The position numbers and the translations under genes were made by a program. This document shows positions 45,010 through 53,870 of a stretch of DNA of 64,000 bases, in pieces. The DNA is taken from positions 1 to 64,000 of the forward strand of contig CAZHGC010000003.1 of assembly GCA_964531385.1 (NCBI GenBank), read 5' to 3'. Position 1 is the stretch's first letter; each line of letters opens with the position of its first letter. The stretch is from MGBC114079 sp964531385 (GTDB taxonomy: Bacteria; Bacillota; Clostridia; Lachnospirales; CAG-274). Under the pieces are notes generated by a model. It was given only the letters and a program-made list of their open reading frames with translations. It had not been told where the DNA came from and made no database searches.

Positions 45010-45103
45010 AAACAAGCATCAAAGCTTTGGCAACAGAGAAAATTATAATTTTTACAAATTATCGGCGTTGCCCGAAGTTAGGAAGTGATGCTTGTTTTTT
45101 TAT
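45010..45103. terminator. Large nested hairpin after the flavoprotein gene
   Basis: AACAAGCATCA (about 45011-45021) pairs with TGATGCTTGTT (about 45087-45097), flanked by T/A runs on both sides. Inside, GGCAAC pairs with GTTGCC, and a central ATAATTT / AAATTAT hairpin sits at the tip. It can terminate transcription in either direction; its three-tier structure is unusually elaborate. Confidence 0.7.
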
Positions 45104-45133
45104 AATTATGAATAAATTTTTAATTTAAAAAGC

Positions 45134-48100
45134 TTATTGTTGATTTGAGAGAGGAAACTCAAAATTATCGTTTAAAGCTTTTTGCAAAATTGCCGAAACA
45201 TCGTTTGATGTTACAATTTCATTTCCAAAAACTTTTGCGTTTGTCAAACCGCAGTCGGTTATTGAAATGGAATTTGGATTTAAAATATATTGCAAAAGAA
45301 TGCTTGCATCGTTTACATTGACTTTTCCGTCGCAATTTACGTCACCCAAAATTTCCGAGAAGCTTGGCGGAACATTTGAACCTGAATTTGAACTGTTTAA
45401 AACAGCGGTTGAATTTTCAAGTTTCCAATTGAAGATTTGGTTGCCTTTATAATAGATTGGGTGAACCAAATTAATTGATTCGTTGACGTTGTTAAGGTGC
45501 GTTATTATTTCGTTATCAATGATTGAAGATATATTTTCCGAATTTGAATTTAGCAAATTTACAAAGTCTTCGTTTTCAAGTTCGGTTTTTGTTTTTCCGA
45601 AGCTTTTTTCAAGAGCACTTGAAACAACGGTTCCTGATGCAAGATTTGTTGAATTTAAGGTTGCTCCGTTTTTTTGAATTGCTTCTGAATTATAATAGCA
45701 ATTATAATCAACTCCTATGCCTGTGAGTCTTCCGTTTATTCCGCCGACATCAGATGTTGATTTTAAAGAAATTACATTTCCTTTTGCATAACAATTTATT
45801 TGAATTCCGCCTTGTTGACCGGTTAAACCGCCGATTTGAACTTTATTGTTGTTTCCGGCGTTTCCTGTTACGTTTCCGAGAGAATAACAATTTATTGCTG
45901 TTATTCTGTTTGTTGAGGCAAATAAACCGCCACCGTAGGAGGTTGAGGCATCTGTGCCAACGTTTATTTCAACATTTGTTGAACAATTTGTTGCTGCTCC
46001 TCTTATTGCATATGATACCAATCCGCCGGCTCTTGAAATTCCTTCTTTTGAATAACTGTTTATTTTTCCTGTTACGGAGCAATTATCGATGAAAAATCCG
46101 TATTGACCGCTTCCGACAAGACCGCCCGTATAATTTTGATAGCGATTTGATACATTTATATCAATATCTTTAAGATTTAAGTTTTTAATTGTTATTGAAC
46201 GAGAATTTTTTAAATCTTCGAGTGAGCCGTTATATGTGTATTCACCGTCGGTTATTCCGAAAAATGCGGCTGTATTCATATTCGCCGGTGTTTCGCTTGT
46301 TCCAATTTTTAAACCGCTTATTGTATTGTTTTTTCCATCAAAATTTCCTCTGAAAGGATATGCACAATATATTTTTGCCGCTCCGTTTATTTCGGCATAA
46401 ATTGCAAATCCTATCGGTTTCCAGTCGCCGTTTTTTAAATTAATATCGTTTTGAAGAGCAAAATAACAATCTGCCCAATCTTCATCGGCATTTATTGATG
46501 TTGCAAGGTAACGAAGTTGTTCTTCGGTTGAGATTAAAAACGGATTTTTTTCTGTTCCGTTTCCTCCGTCAAAAATTGTTGTGTCTGCTTTTCCATAGCC
46601 GGAAAAATCACCAAAGCTTGATTTTTCTTTTGCTTTTTCCAAAGCTTCGTTGTATGAATCTCCGTTTGCTTCTCCCAAAATTACTTCGCTGTTTGAAATT
46701 TCGCCGTTTTCAACTTTGATTTTTACAATTGTTGTTTTATCGGCATTTCTTCCATACCATATACCGTCTTTTAATGTTGGTTCTTCCTTTACGATAATTT
46801 CGGCATCGGGCTGAACATAACTTACTGTGTTATATGTGTTGCCGAAAGTTACGGAAGAAGTTTCTGCGTTATAGGTCCAATTTTTTAAGGCTGTGTTTTC
46901 CAAGCCGAAAATGGTTATATCTATCGGAAATTTTTCAAATATGCTGTTAAGATTTTGAACTGTTGATTGGAAAGTTTCGGAATTATAGCCTGTCATTCCG
47001 TATACAATGCCACCTATGTAAGCATCGCCCTCATCGTTTACACCGGAAGCTATTTTTGTTCCGATTGATTCAACGGGAGAAACTGTTTGAGAACCCAAAG
47101 TCATTTCGGCATTTTCGTTATAATAACAAATATAGCTTTTTCCGATTCCTGTTACCCAACCGCTTACAGCTCCGACATATTGCGAATAATCATCGGTTTT
47201 GTTTGAGCCGTTTGCATAGCAATTTACAAGACTTCCGGCATTGCAGGCAATTAATGTGCTTACAACGCCCATTCCTTCATCGGAACGCAATCCGCTTCCG
47301 TAAACGTTTCCCAATGTATAGCAATTTGCAACAAGCCCTCGATTGTTTAACGCAACAAGCCCGCCGACTTCGGCAAGGTAACTTCCGTTTGTTACAGTGC
47401 AAGAGAGGTCTATATTTGTTATTGTATTTATTATTGCACCTTTATACTGATTACCGACAACTCCGCCAACTAAGTTGTTACCTGCGGAAGCCGTATGAAC
47501 AATTTTTCCTTCGGTTTCGCAAGAATCAATTAAAGCACCTTTATATGAAGATGAGCTTCCGTTCATATAACCTGCGATTGCACCTATATAAGTTGTTGCG
47601 ACATAAGATGTATAAAGTTCGACATCTGTTAATTTTAAGTTTTTTACAACGGCATTTTCTCCAAGAACTCCGAAAAATCCAACAAAAATTTGTCCTTTTT
47701 CGATTGTTAGAGGAGAGTTACTTTTTCCCATATTCATTCCCGAAACAGTATGACCTTTTCCGTTGAAAGTTCCGTTAAAGGCATAGTTGCTTTTTCCTAT
47801 TGGTGTCCATTCTTTTGAAGAGATATTAATGTTATCGCCCAATTCTATAAATATGTTTGTGTAGTCGATTTTATCGGTTAGAGAAAGGGCAAAATTACGA
47901 AGTTCTTCTTCTGTTTTTATAATATAGGGTTCTTCTTCTGTTCCTTTTCCCGAATTAAATATAGTTGAATCGACCACATCATTTACCCAAACTTCATCAC
48001 TTGGAATGACAGTTTTGTTTTCAACTGTCCATTTTCTTAATTCTATACTGTCGTTTAAGTTGTAGGCAATTAACAGTTTATATACAGAATAGAGATTATT

Positions 48101-49591
48101 ATTTAATTTTTCGGCAAATTCATCTGATGACATTTCTGCTTTTGTTAAACTTTCAGCCGAGAACAATTTGTCATATTGTGTTGTTGAAGTTGTTGTTCCC
48201 GAATGTTGGACAGGAGAAACGGAAATTGCCGATTCGGTTGTTGAAACATCGCTCCATTTTTCAACGGTTTGCAAAGTGTCTGTTGCATAATAATTATATG
48301 CTCTTAATGCACCTTCTTCAGGATATTGAAAAACGTTGTTGGAATCTTTTTTCATTCCGGAAGTTGTTATTTCTCCGTTTAGAACGCCGACCCACGTATT
48401 TGATGTTCCTGCATTGCCGATTGTTGTGTTTCCGAGGGCATAGCAGTTATATTGCTTGTTTGCCGACATACCGCATATGCCACCTGCCATACCTCCGAAA
48501 TTTGTGCTTTTTGGAGAGGACGCATATATATTTCCCAGACTTCCGCAGTTGGCTATAACGCTGTTGTTTCCGGACATACCGGCTATGCCACCCGAATATG
48601 CCGAATTATTTCCGCCTTTTGATTTTGAAGAAACATTTGCGGAAGAAACGCAATTTGTTACAAAAACAGAAGCTTGCATTTGACCGACAATTCCTCCACC
48701 ATAAACCAAAACGGCGTTATCTGAAGAAGAGCTTACATTTCCGCTTGTGTAACAGTTGTTGATTATTGTTCCCGATGCTGTTGTATTTCCGCTTATTATA
48801 CCGCTTCTTAAAAGAGCGGTTGAAGTTACGGATATGTTTGCATTTGTTATTTTTAAATTTTTTATAACTGCATTTTTTCCCAAAGTTGAAAACAAGCCTA
48901 TATTTGATTGAGCGGAATAATTGCCTGTTATTTTTATATTTGAAATTGTATTGTTTTTTCCGTTGAATGAACCGTTGAAAATATTTGTAGTTCCGTTTTC
49001 ATCACCTATCGGGTTGAAATTTTCAACATCTGAAAGGTCAATGTTATTGTTTAATTCGATAAATTTATTTTCATAAGTTTCGCCGTTGTCAACGGAGGTT
49101 GCAAAATTTAGAAGCTGAGCTTTTGTGTTTATTATATATGGTGATTTTTTTGAACCGTTTCCGGATTCGAATATTTCGGAACTTATAGCTTTGTTTAAAG
49201 CATTATTTACAGCTTCTTTAATTCCGTTACTGCTTATTGTTGCACTTGTTACGGTGTCGACATTGGTGCTTTGGACAGATATTATTGTTTCGAACAATGT
49301 TTTCGCTTTTTCCCAAAAGCTTTCGGTTTCGGATTGGGAAACTTCTGTTATTGAGGATATTTTTCCGTTTGTAATTGTTACGGAAAGGGTTATATCCCCG
49401 TTTCTTCCGTTGCCTGTTCCTTCATAAACTCCGTCTTTGTAAGTTGTTGTTGTGGCATTTGCAAGAACAATTTCATTTGAAAATTTGTTTTCGCTCGAGT
49501 TTTGCTCACTTGCAAAAGACGGCAAAGAAAGTGACGAAAAGGTTAGAACTGCTGAAATTAATCCGGCAAAAAAGCGTTTTTTGTTTAGCAC
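45134..49591 (-). CDS. Giant secreted FMN-binding, GLUG-repeat, dockerin protein
   Basis: A 1485-residue exported protein. A signal peptide ends near residue 28. An FMN-binding domain (about 45-130) carries DTVTSAT, matching the D-x-x-S/T-G/A-A-T site whose last threonine is covalently flavinylated by ApbE. Three long parallel beta-helix regions follow, each opening with a G-x-G-x4-PYII-type entry (near 142, 555 and 1000) and rich in GGIVG...NC GLUG-type motifs. A second FMN-domain-like segment (near 955) lacks the flavin site. The C-terminus is a type I dockerin (DVNCDGKVNVNDASILLQ). Flavin plus dockerin suggests a redox protein docked on a surface scaffold. The GTG start at 49591 follows AAAGGAGA. 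The promoter has two DtxR-like sites. No apbE is seen nearby. Confidence 0.85.
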   Translation of the reverse strand: MLNKKRFFAGLISAVLTFSSLSLPSFASEQNSSENKFSNEIVLANATTTTYKDGVYEGTGNGRNGDITLSVTITNGKISSITEVSQSETESFWEKAKTLFETIISVQSTNVDTVTSATISSNGIKEAVNNALNKAISSEIFESGNGSKKSPYIINTKAQLLNFATSVDNGETYENKFIELNNNIDLSDVENFNPIGDENGTTNIFNGSFNGKNNTISNIKITGNYSAQSNIGLFSTLGKNAVIKNLKITNANISVTSTALLRSGIISGNTTASGTIINNCYTSGNVSSSSDNAVLVYGGGIVGQMQASVFVTNCVSSANVSSKSKGGNNSAYSGGIAGMSGNNSVIANCGSLGNIYASSPKSTNFGGMAGGICGMSANKQYNCYALGNTTIGNAGTSNTWVGVLNGEITTSGMKKDSNNVFQYPEEGALRAYNYYATDTLQTVEKWSDVSTTESAISVSPVQHSGTTTSTTQYDKLFSAESLTKAEMSSDEFAEKLNNNLYSVYKLLIAYNLNDSIELRKWTVENKTVIPSDEVWVNDVVDSTIFNSGKGTEEEPYIIKTEEELRNFALSLTDKIDYTNIFIELGDNINISSKEWTPIGKSNYAFNGTFNGKGHTVSGMNMGKSNSPLTIEKGQIFVGFFGVLGENAVVKNLKLTDVELYTSYVATTYIGAIAGYMNGSSSSYKGALIDSCETEGKIVHTASAGNNLVGGVVGNQYKGAIINTITNIDLSCTVTNGSYLAEVGGLVALNNRGLVANCYTLGNVYGSGLRSDEGMGVVSTLIACNAGSLVNCYANGSNKTDDYSQYVGAVSGWVTGIGKSYICYYNENAEMTLGSQTVSPVESIGTKIASGVNDEGDAYIGGIVYGMTGYNSETFQSTVQNLNSIFEKFPIDITIFGLENTALKNWTYNAETSSVTFGNTYNTVSYVQPDAEIIVKEEPTLKDGIWYGRNADKTTIVKIKVENGEISNSEVILGEANGDSYNEALEKAKEKSSFGDFSGYGKADTTIFDGGNGTEKNPFLISTEEQLRYLATSINADEDWADCYFALQNDINLKNGDWKPIGFAIYAEINGAAKIYCAYPFRGNFDGKNNTISGLKIGTSETPANMNTAAFFGITDGEYTYNGSLEDLKNSRSITIKNLNLKDIDINVSNRYQNYTGGLVGSGQYGFFIDNCSVTGKINSYSKEGISRAGGLVSYAIRGAATNCSTNVEINVGTDASTSYGGGLFASTNRITAINCYSLGNVTGNAGNNNKVQIGGLTGQQGGIQINCYAKGNVISLKSTSDVGGINGRLTGIGVDYNCYYNSEAIQKNGATLNSTNLASGTVVSSALEKSFGKTKTELENEDFVNLLNSNSENISSIIDNEIITHLNNVNESINLVHPIYYKGNQIFNWKLENSTAVLNSSNSGSNVPPSFSEILGDVNCDGKVNVNDASILLQYILNPNSISITDCGLTNAKVFGNEIVTSNDVSAILQKALNDNFEFPLSNQQ

Positions 49592-49647
49592 ATTTAAATC
49601 TCCTTTCAAATTTTAATTATAGAAATGGTTATCCGAAGCTATCATAA

Positions 49648-49661
49648 TTAACTTAGGCTAA
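49648..49661. promoter_or_regulatory. DtxR-like operator, distal site of the flavoprotein promoter
   Basis: TTAACTTAGGCTAA, a TTAG-N6-CTAA-type palindrome with one arm mismatch, in the untranslated leader about 57 bases before the start codon. Confidence 0.55.
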
Positions 49662-49729
49662 CGCAAGGATAAAAAAATATCATATAGAATAATATATAAA
49701 TTTTTAAAGGTTAGTTTCAGTTATTAAAA

Positions 49730-49780
49730 TTAGCTAAGGCTAACACATTTATAATATATCAAATATAAAGTATTTGTCAA
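49730..49780 (-). promoter_or_regulatory. Promoter with overlapping DtxR-like operator for the flavoprotein
   Basis: Minus strand TTGACA (49780-49775), 18 bases, TATTAT (49756-49751). The palindrome TTAGCTAAGGCTAA (49730-49743) covers the expected +1. The core AGGCTAA closely matches iron-responsive DtxR/IdeR boxes. The region 49781-50001 contains no gene apart from the terminator of the neighbouring gene. Confidence 0.7.
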
Positions 49781-49925
49781 CAAATTTTATAATATAAAAA
49801 ATTTTATAATTTGGAGTTAAAATTATAGTAATTTACTTTGGGGAAAGGTGTTTTTTGGGAGATTATGGTTAATTTGAAAAAATGAAATATGCGTGAGTTT
49901 GATTTGATTGTTCAAAATGCCGATA

Positions 49926-49970
49926 TTTTGACAACGGATTGTAAAAAAACAGCCCGTTGTCAAAAACAGA
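49926..49970 (-). terminator. Terminator of the SigD-type gene
   Basis: TTTTGACAACGG (49926-49937) pairs perfectly with CCGTTGTCAAAA (49954-49965). It lies 36 bases beyond the stop codon of the gene ending at 50002. Confidence 0.65.
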
Positions 49971-50001
49971 TTTTTATTTTTTATGTATTGGTTATATTAT
50001 T

Positions 50002-50706
50002 TTATAATTCGTAATTTTTGGCATATTCCCTTGCGGAGGCAATTATTTTTTCTGCAAAGTTGTTTGGGATAGTTTCTGGCTCGTATTGAGAATATGGTGT
50101 ATTTGTTAAACGAGACTTTGTTGATTGGATATCATTAATTATTTTCGCAAATTTTATATTGTTTTCTTGGTGTTGTTTTCCAAAGCGATTGTTTATAAAA
50201 ATTTCAAATTCATTTTGCAATATTGAAAGTTCTTCTTCTTTTGTTAATTTTTTGTAGCCGTCATTTGAGCTTTCGTCTGCAATGAAACGAACCCTTGTTT
50301 TGTCTTTATAACCTTTTGATATTTCGTTGTATAAATTTTTATATTCATTTAAGAGAAAATCAGCTTTTTCCTGAAGTGTTGGGGTTGTTTTGCTTGATGA
50401 TGAGTTTAAATTTGACAAAGCTTTTGCAAAGTGATTTTCATAGGTTTCTGTTGGTTGATGTTCAAAAATATATTTACGGTCGTTTAATTGTTTGTTTAAG
50501 TCGACACTTCCGGAAAGATTGCTTCCATGGAGAGCTTCGAGGCTTTCTTTTGAGATGCTTACCGTTATGGCAGATGAGTTGTTTTTTGAGTTGTTATTAT
50601 TTTTGAACAAAACAGGAGCGTTGTTTTGTTTTTTTGCTTCTTCAAAAAGATTTATTTTTGGCGAGGTATAGTTTCTGCTTATATTTCCAAACATTTGTAT
50701 TGACAA
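50002..50706 (-). CDS. Uncharacterised 234-residue protein, probable motility regulon member
   Basis: I do not recognise a named family. The protein has no signal peptide or membrane segment. It starts with a flexible Asn/Ser/Lys-rich stretch, then AITVSISKESLEALHG, then two helical regions rich in charged residues (LQEKADFLLNEYKNLYNEIS). The TTG start at 50706 lies seven bases after GGAGGA; an ATG 12 bases on is an alternative. A promoter resembling the flagellar sigma factor (SigD) consensus is 44 bases upstream, so it may belong to the motility regulon. It sits between the flavoprotein and feo genes but appears independently transcribed. Confidence 0.7.
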   Translation of the reverse strand: MSIQMFGNISRNYTSPKINLFEEAKKQNNAPVLFKNNNNSKNNSSAITVSISKESLEALHGSNLSGSVDLNKQLNDRKYIFEHQPTETYENHFAKALSNLNSSSSKTTPTLQEKADFLLNEYKNLYNEISKGYKDKTRVRFIADESSNDGYKKLTKEEELSILQNEFEIFINNRFGKQHQENNIKFAKIINDIQSTKSRLTNTPYSQYEPETIPNNFAEKIIASAREYAKNYEL

Positions 50707-50749
50707 TTTGAATTCCTCCTTACAATTAAAAAAGTTGTTATTACTTGTT

Positions 50750-50776
50750 TTATCGACATATAAAATGGATTTCTTA
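50750..50776 (-). promoter_or_regulatory. SigD (sigma-28)-like promoter
   Basis: Minus strand TAAG (50776-50773), 15 bases, GTCGATAA (50757-50750). The SigD consensus is TAAA-N15-GCCGATAT/A, so each box differs at one position. Confidence 0.5.
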
Positions 50777-50806
50777 ACATAATCTTATTAGAAAAATAAT
50801 TTTATT

Positions 50807-50851
50807 AAAAAACGGCTGTGGAAAAATTGAAATTTCACACAACCGTTTTTT
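50807..50851 (-). terminator. Terminator of the feo operon
   Basis: AAAAAACGGCTGTG (50807-50820) pairs with CACAACCGTTTTTT (50838-50851) with one G-U pair. It lies 23 bases beyond the stop of the FeoB-associated gene. Confidence 0.8.
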
Positions 50852-50873
50852 GTAATGTTTTTAAATTTTATAA

Positions 50874-51008
50874 TTATTTTTTTTCTGAACAATGGCAATT
50901 TCCACCGCAGGAGCTACAATCACAGCAACCGCCTTTTTTCTTTATAAGGCTTCTTACTGCAAAGAAAACAGCCATTAATATTATTCCGCATATAATTATG
51001 TCAGCCAT
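50874..51008 (-). CDS. FeoB-associated Cys-rich membrane protein
   Basis: A 44-residue protein: one membrane helix (MADIIICGIILMAVFFAV), a basic stretch SLIKKKGG, then a cysteine cluster CCDCSSCGGNCHC. This pattern matches the small FeoB-associated family found next to feoB in Clostridia. The cysteines on the cytoplasmic side may hold or pass iron, but the function is unproven. It starts 36 bases after the feoB stop, with AAGGAAGTG as ribosome site, and is the last gene of the feo operon. Confidence 0.88.
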   Translation of the reverse strand: MADIIICGIILMAVFFAVRSLIKKKGGCCDCSSCGGNCHCSEKK

Positions 51009-51043
51009 ATACAACACTTCCTTTTAAAATTTAAGGCTGAGAA

Positions 51044-53509
51044 TTAAGCCGTTTGAAGAGATGCTTTTCTTCTTTTGCTTGAGCTTACAAAGATGTAAAC
51101 AAGCAAAGCGACAATGATTAATGTAATGATGACCGGAGCAACAAAGCTTCCGCCAAACATAAACGCATTTCCATAGAGATTTACGAGAAGTGCAACAACG
51201 TATGCAAGACCTGTTTGATATAAAATTGCAAATGCAGTCCATTTGAAGCTTGCCATTTCTCTTCGGATTGCACCGATTGCCGCAAAGCAAGGAGCACAAA
51301 GAAGATTGAACACAAGGAAAGCGTATGCACTTACAACAGTGAAATCGGCTTGCAAGTTTGCCCAAATTTCCATTCCGTCTTCGGCAACTTCATCAAAGCC
51401 ATATAACACGCCGAATGTTCCGACAACGTTTTCTTTTGCAATTAAGCCTGTTACGGAAGCAACGGAAGCTTGCCAATTTCCAAAGCCCAAAGGTTTGAAC
51501 AACGGAGCAATTACATTTCCTATATCAGCGAGCATACTTTCGCTTTCTTCAACCATTTCAAGAGACCAGTTGAACGTTTGCAAGAACCAAATTAATCCGC
51601 AAGCAAGGAAAATGATTGTTCCAGCTTTTTTAATGAATGCTTTTCCTTTGTCCCACATATGAATGAAAAGACCTTTAAGTGCGGGAATGTGGTATGTTGG
51701 AAGCTCCATAACGAAAGGAGCGGGGTCTCCGGAGAAAGCAGGCAATCTTTTGAGGACGATACCGGAAAGAATTATTGCGGCAACCCCTATGAAATAGGCA
51801 GAAGGAGCAACCCAGCTTTGACCTTCAAACAAAGCACCTGCAATGAGGGCAATAATTGGAAGTTTTGCACTACAAGGAATGAAAGTTGTTGTTATAATTG
51901 TTAAACGTCTGTCGTTGTTGTTTTCAATTGTTCTTGATGCCATAACGCCGGGAACACCGCAACCTGTTCCGATTAAAACAGGAATGAATGATTTTCCGGA
52001 AAGGCCGAATTTTCTGAAAATTCTATCCATAATAAAGGCAATTCTTGCCATATATCCGCAATCTTCAAGAATTGCAAGGAGGAAGAACAAAATTAAAATT
52101 TGAGGAACGAACCCTAAAACTGAACCAACACCGCCAACGATGCCGTCGAGAACCAATCCTCTGACCCATTCGGACGCATCAACGCTGTCGAGAAGAGATT
52201 CAACCAAAACAGGAATTCCGGGAACCCAAACACCATAATCGGCAGGGTCGGGCTCTTCTGCTTCCAAAGCTTCGACAAAAGCTGTGTTGTCAACATCTAT
52301 ACTTTCGATTTCATCTTCTTCACCGATTTCGGCAACGGCTGTAATATCAGCTGTTTTTGCAATGAAATCATCTATAATGGCAGAATCAGGTTCTTCTGCT
52401 TCCAAAGCTTCGTTAAACTCATTAACAGAGATGTTGTTTTCTTCGGCAGCAGCAATAAATGCTTCGATTTCGGCTTGTTTTGTTTCATAATCACCGGCTG
52501 CTTCTTCGTATGCACTTCCGCCAATTCCGAAAAGGTGCCAACCATCGCCAAACACGCCGTCATTTGCCCAATCTGTTCCGACAGCACCGAGTGTTGAAAC
52601 GGATATGTAATAAACAAACCACATAATGACTGCGAAAATTGGAAGGGCGAGAATTCTGTTTGTAACAATTTTATCGATTTTATCGGATAAAGTCAATTTG
52701 TTTTTTGTGTTTTTTGTAACGCTCTTTGAAACTGTTTTTTCAATGAAAGAATATCTTGCATTTGTAATTATACTTTCTGTGTCATCATCGAATTGTTTTT
52801 CAGCTTCTGCAATTATTTCTTTAAGTTTAGCTAATTTTGAACTGTCAAGTTTGAGTTTTCCCAAAACTTCTTCATCATTTTCAAAAAGTTTGACAGCAAA
52901 CCATCTTTTGCTTATGCTGAAATTTTTATCTTCGATAAGTTCTTCTGTTTTTGCAACGAATGATTCTGTTTTTTCGTTGAAAATTCCGATGTTTGCAAGT
53001 TTTTCTTTTGAAGAGGAAGAAACAGATGCAACGGAAATTGCTTTTTCGGTAGCTTCTTTAATTCCTGTTCCTTTTAAAGCGGAAATTGGAACAACAGGGC
53101 AATTTAAACTTTTTTCGAGTTTTTCGATATCGATTTTATCGCCGTTTTTTTGAACGATGTCCATCATATTTAGGGCGATTACAACAGGAAGCCCTGTTTC
53201 GATGAGTTGAGTTGTTAAATAGAGATTTCTTTCGATGTTTGAACCGTCTACAACGTTTAAGATTACATCGGGAGTTTTTTCGATTATATATTCTCTTGAA
53301 ACAACTTCTTCGGAAGTGTATGGCGAAAGGGAATATATTCCGGGCAAGTCCATAACGGTTACATCTTTATTCCATTTTAATTTTGCTTCTTTTTCTTCAA
53401 CCGTTACGCCGGGACGGTTTCCGACATATTCCGTACTTCCTGTTATCGAATTGTATAAAGTTGTTTTCCCGCAGTTGGGATTTCCCGCAAGAGCGATTTT
53501 GATGTTCAT
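51044..53509 (-). CDS. feoB: Ferrous iron transporter FeoB with acidic insertion
   Basis: An 821-residue polytopic protein that imports Fe2+. The N-terminal G domain has GNPNCGKTT (G1), PGVTVE (G2), DLPGIYSL (G3) and NMMD (G4). The membrane core includes the Gate motifs DCGYMARIAFIMD and GTGCGVPGV. Between the first two membrane helices (about 333-426) is an extra, very acidic segment of about 95 residues with a repeated EALEAEEPD, predicted outside the cell. Typical FeoB is near 650-700 residues. The start at 53509 follows GGAGGATAT. It is the third gene after two feoA genes. Confidence 0.95.
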   Translation of the reverse strand: MNIKIALAGNPNCGKTTLYNSITGSTEYVGNRPGVTVEEKEAKLKWNKDVTVMDLPGIYSLSPYTSEEVVSREYIIEKTPDVILNVVDGSNIERNLYLTTQLIETGLPVVIALNMMDIVQKNGDKIDIEKLEKSLNCPVVPISALKGTGIKEATEKAISVASVSSSSKEKLANIGIFNEKTESFVAKTEELIEDKNFSISKRWFAVKLFENDEEVLGKLKLDSSKLAKLKEIIAEAEKQFDDDTESIITNARYSFIEKTVSKSVTKNTKNKLTLSDKIDKIVTNRILALPIFAVIMWFVYYISVSTLGAVGTDWANDGVFGDGWHLFGIGGSAYEEAAGDYETKQAEIEAFIAAAEENNISVNEFNEALEAEEPDSAIIDDFIAKTADITAVAEIGEEDEIESIDVDNTAFVEALEAEEPDPADYGVWVPGIPVLVESLLDSVDASEWVRGLVLDGIVGGVGSVLGFVPQILILFFLLAILEDCGYMARIAFIMDRIFRKFGLSGKSFIPVLIGTGCGVPGVMASRTIENNNDRRLTIITTTFIPCSAKLPIIALIAGALFEGQSWVAPSAYFIGVAAIILSGIVLKRLPAFSGDPAPFVMELPTYHIPALKGLFIHMWDKGKAFIKKAGTIIFLACGLIWFLQTFNWSLEMVEESESMLADIGNVIAPLFKPLGFGNWQASVASVTGLIAKENVVGTFGVLYGFDEVAEDGMEIWANLQADFTVVSAYAFLVFNLLCAPCFAAIGAIRREMASFKWTAFAILYQTGLAYVVALLVNLYGNAFMFGGSFVAPVIITLIIVALLVYIFVSSSKRRKASLQTA

Positions 53510-53542
53510 TTTTATATCCTCCAAACTATTTTGTAAATAAAT

Positions 53543-53617
53543 TTTAAGTCAACAACACATAATATAAGAAATTGAATTGTTAAAATATTTTGTTGAATAT
53601 CTGGTGTTGCTTAAAAA
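53543..53617. repeat. Intergenic palindrome, copy C (inside the feo operon)
   Basis: TTTTAAGTCAACAACA (53543-53558) pairs imperfectly with TGGTGTTGCTTAAAA (53602-53616). It lies between feoA2 and feoB, so it may modulate readthrough or RNA stability within the operon. Confidence 0.6.
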
Positions 53618-53646
53618 CAATTGTAACTGTAAGTTAGTTGAAAATT

Positions 53647-53868
53647 TTATTTGACAATAATATTTTCTGCATCTGCTTTTCTTAAAGAAAGCTCATAACC
53701 TCTGACATTAAGTTCGATTGGGTCTCCCAAAGGGGCTGTTTTTCTGACGAAAATGGTTGTTCCTTTTGTAATTCCCATATCCATAATTCGTCTTTTCAAA
53801 CTTCCTGTGCAGGATATTTTTTCAACAACAACTTCGTTTCCTGCTTTAACGTCTTTCAATGTTTTCAT
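53647..53868 (-). CDS. feoA: FeoA domain protein (second copy)
   Basis: A 73-residue SH3-like protein. It keeps the FeoA pattern: LKDVKAGNEVVVEKI, then LKRRIMDMGITKGTTIFV and LGDPIELNVRGYELSLRKADAENI. FeoA proteins assist FeoB, probably by contacting its cytoplasmic domain. I start it at ATG 53868, nine bases after AGGAGG. An ATG nine bases earlier overlaps the end of the first feoA and sits against the ribosome site. The two feoA genes almost touch, so translation is coupled. Confidence 0.93.
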   Translation of the reverse strand: MKTLKDVKAGNEVVVEKISCTGSLKRRIMDMGITKGTTIFVRKTAPLGDPIELNVRGYELSLRKADAENIIVK

Positions 53869-53870
53869 TT

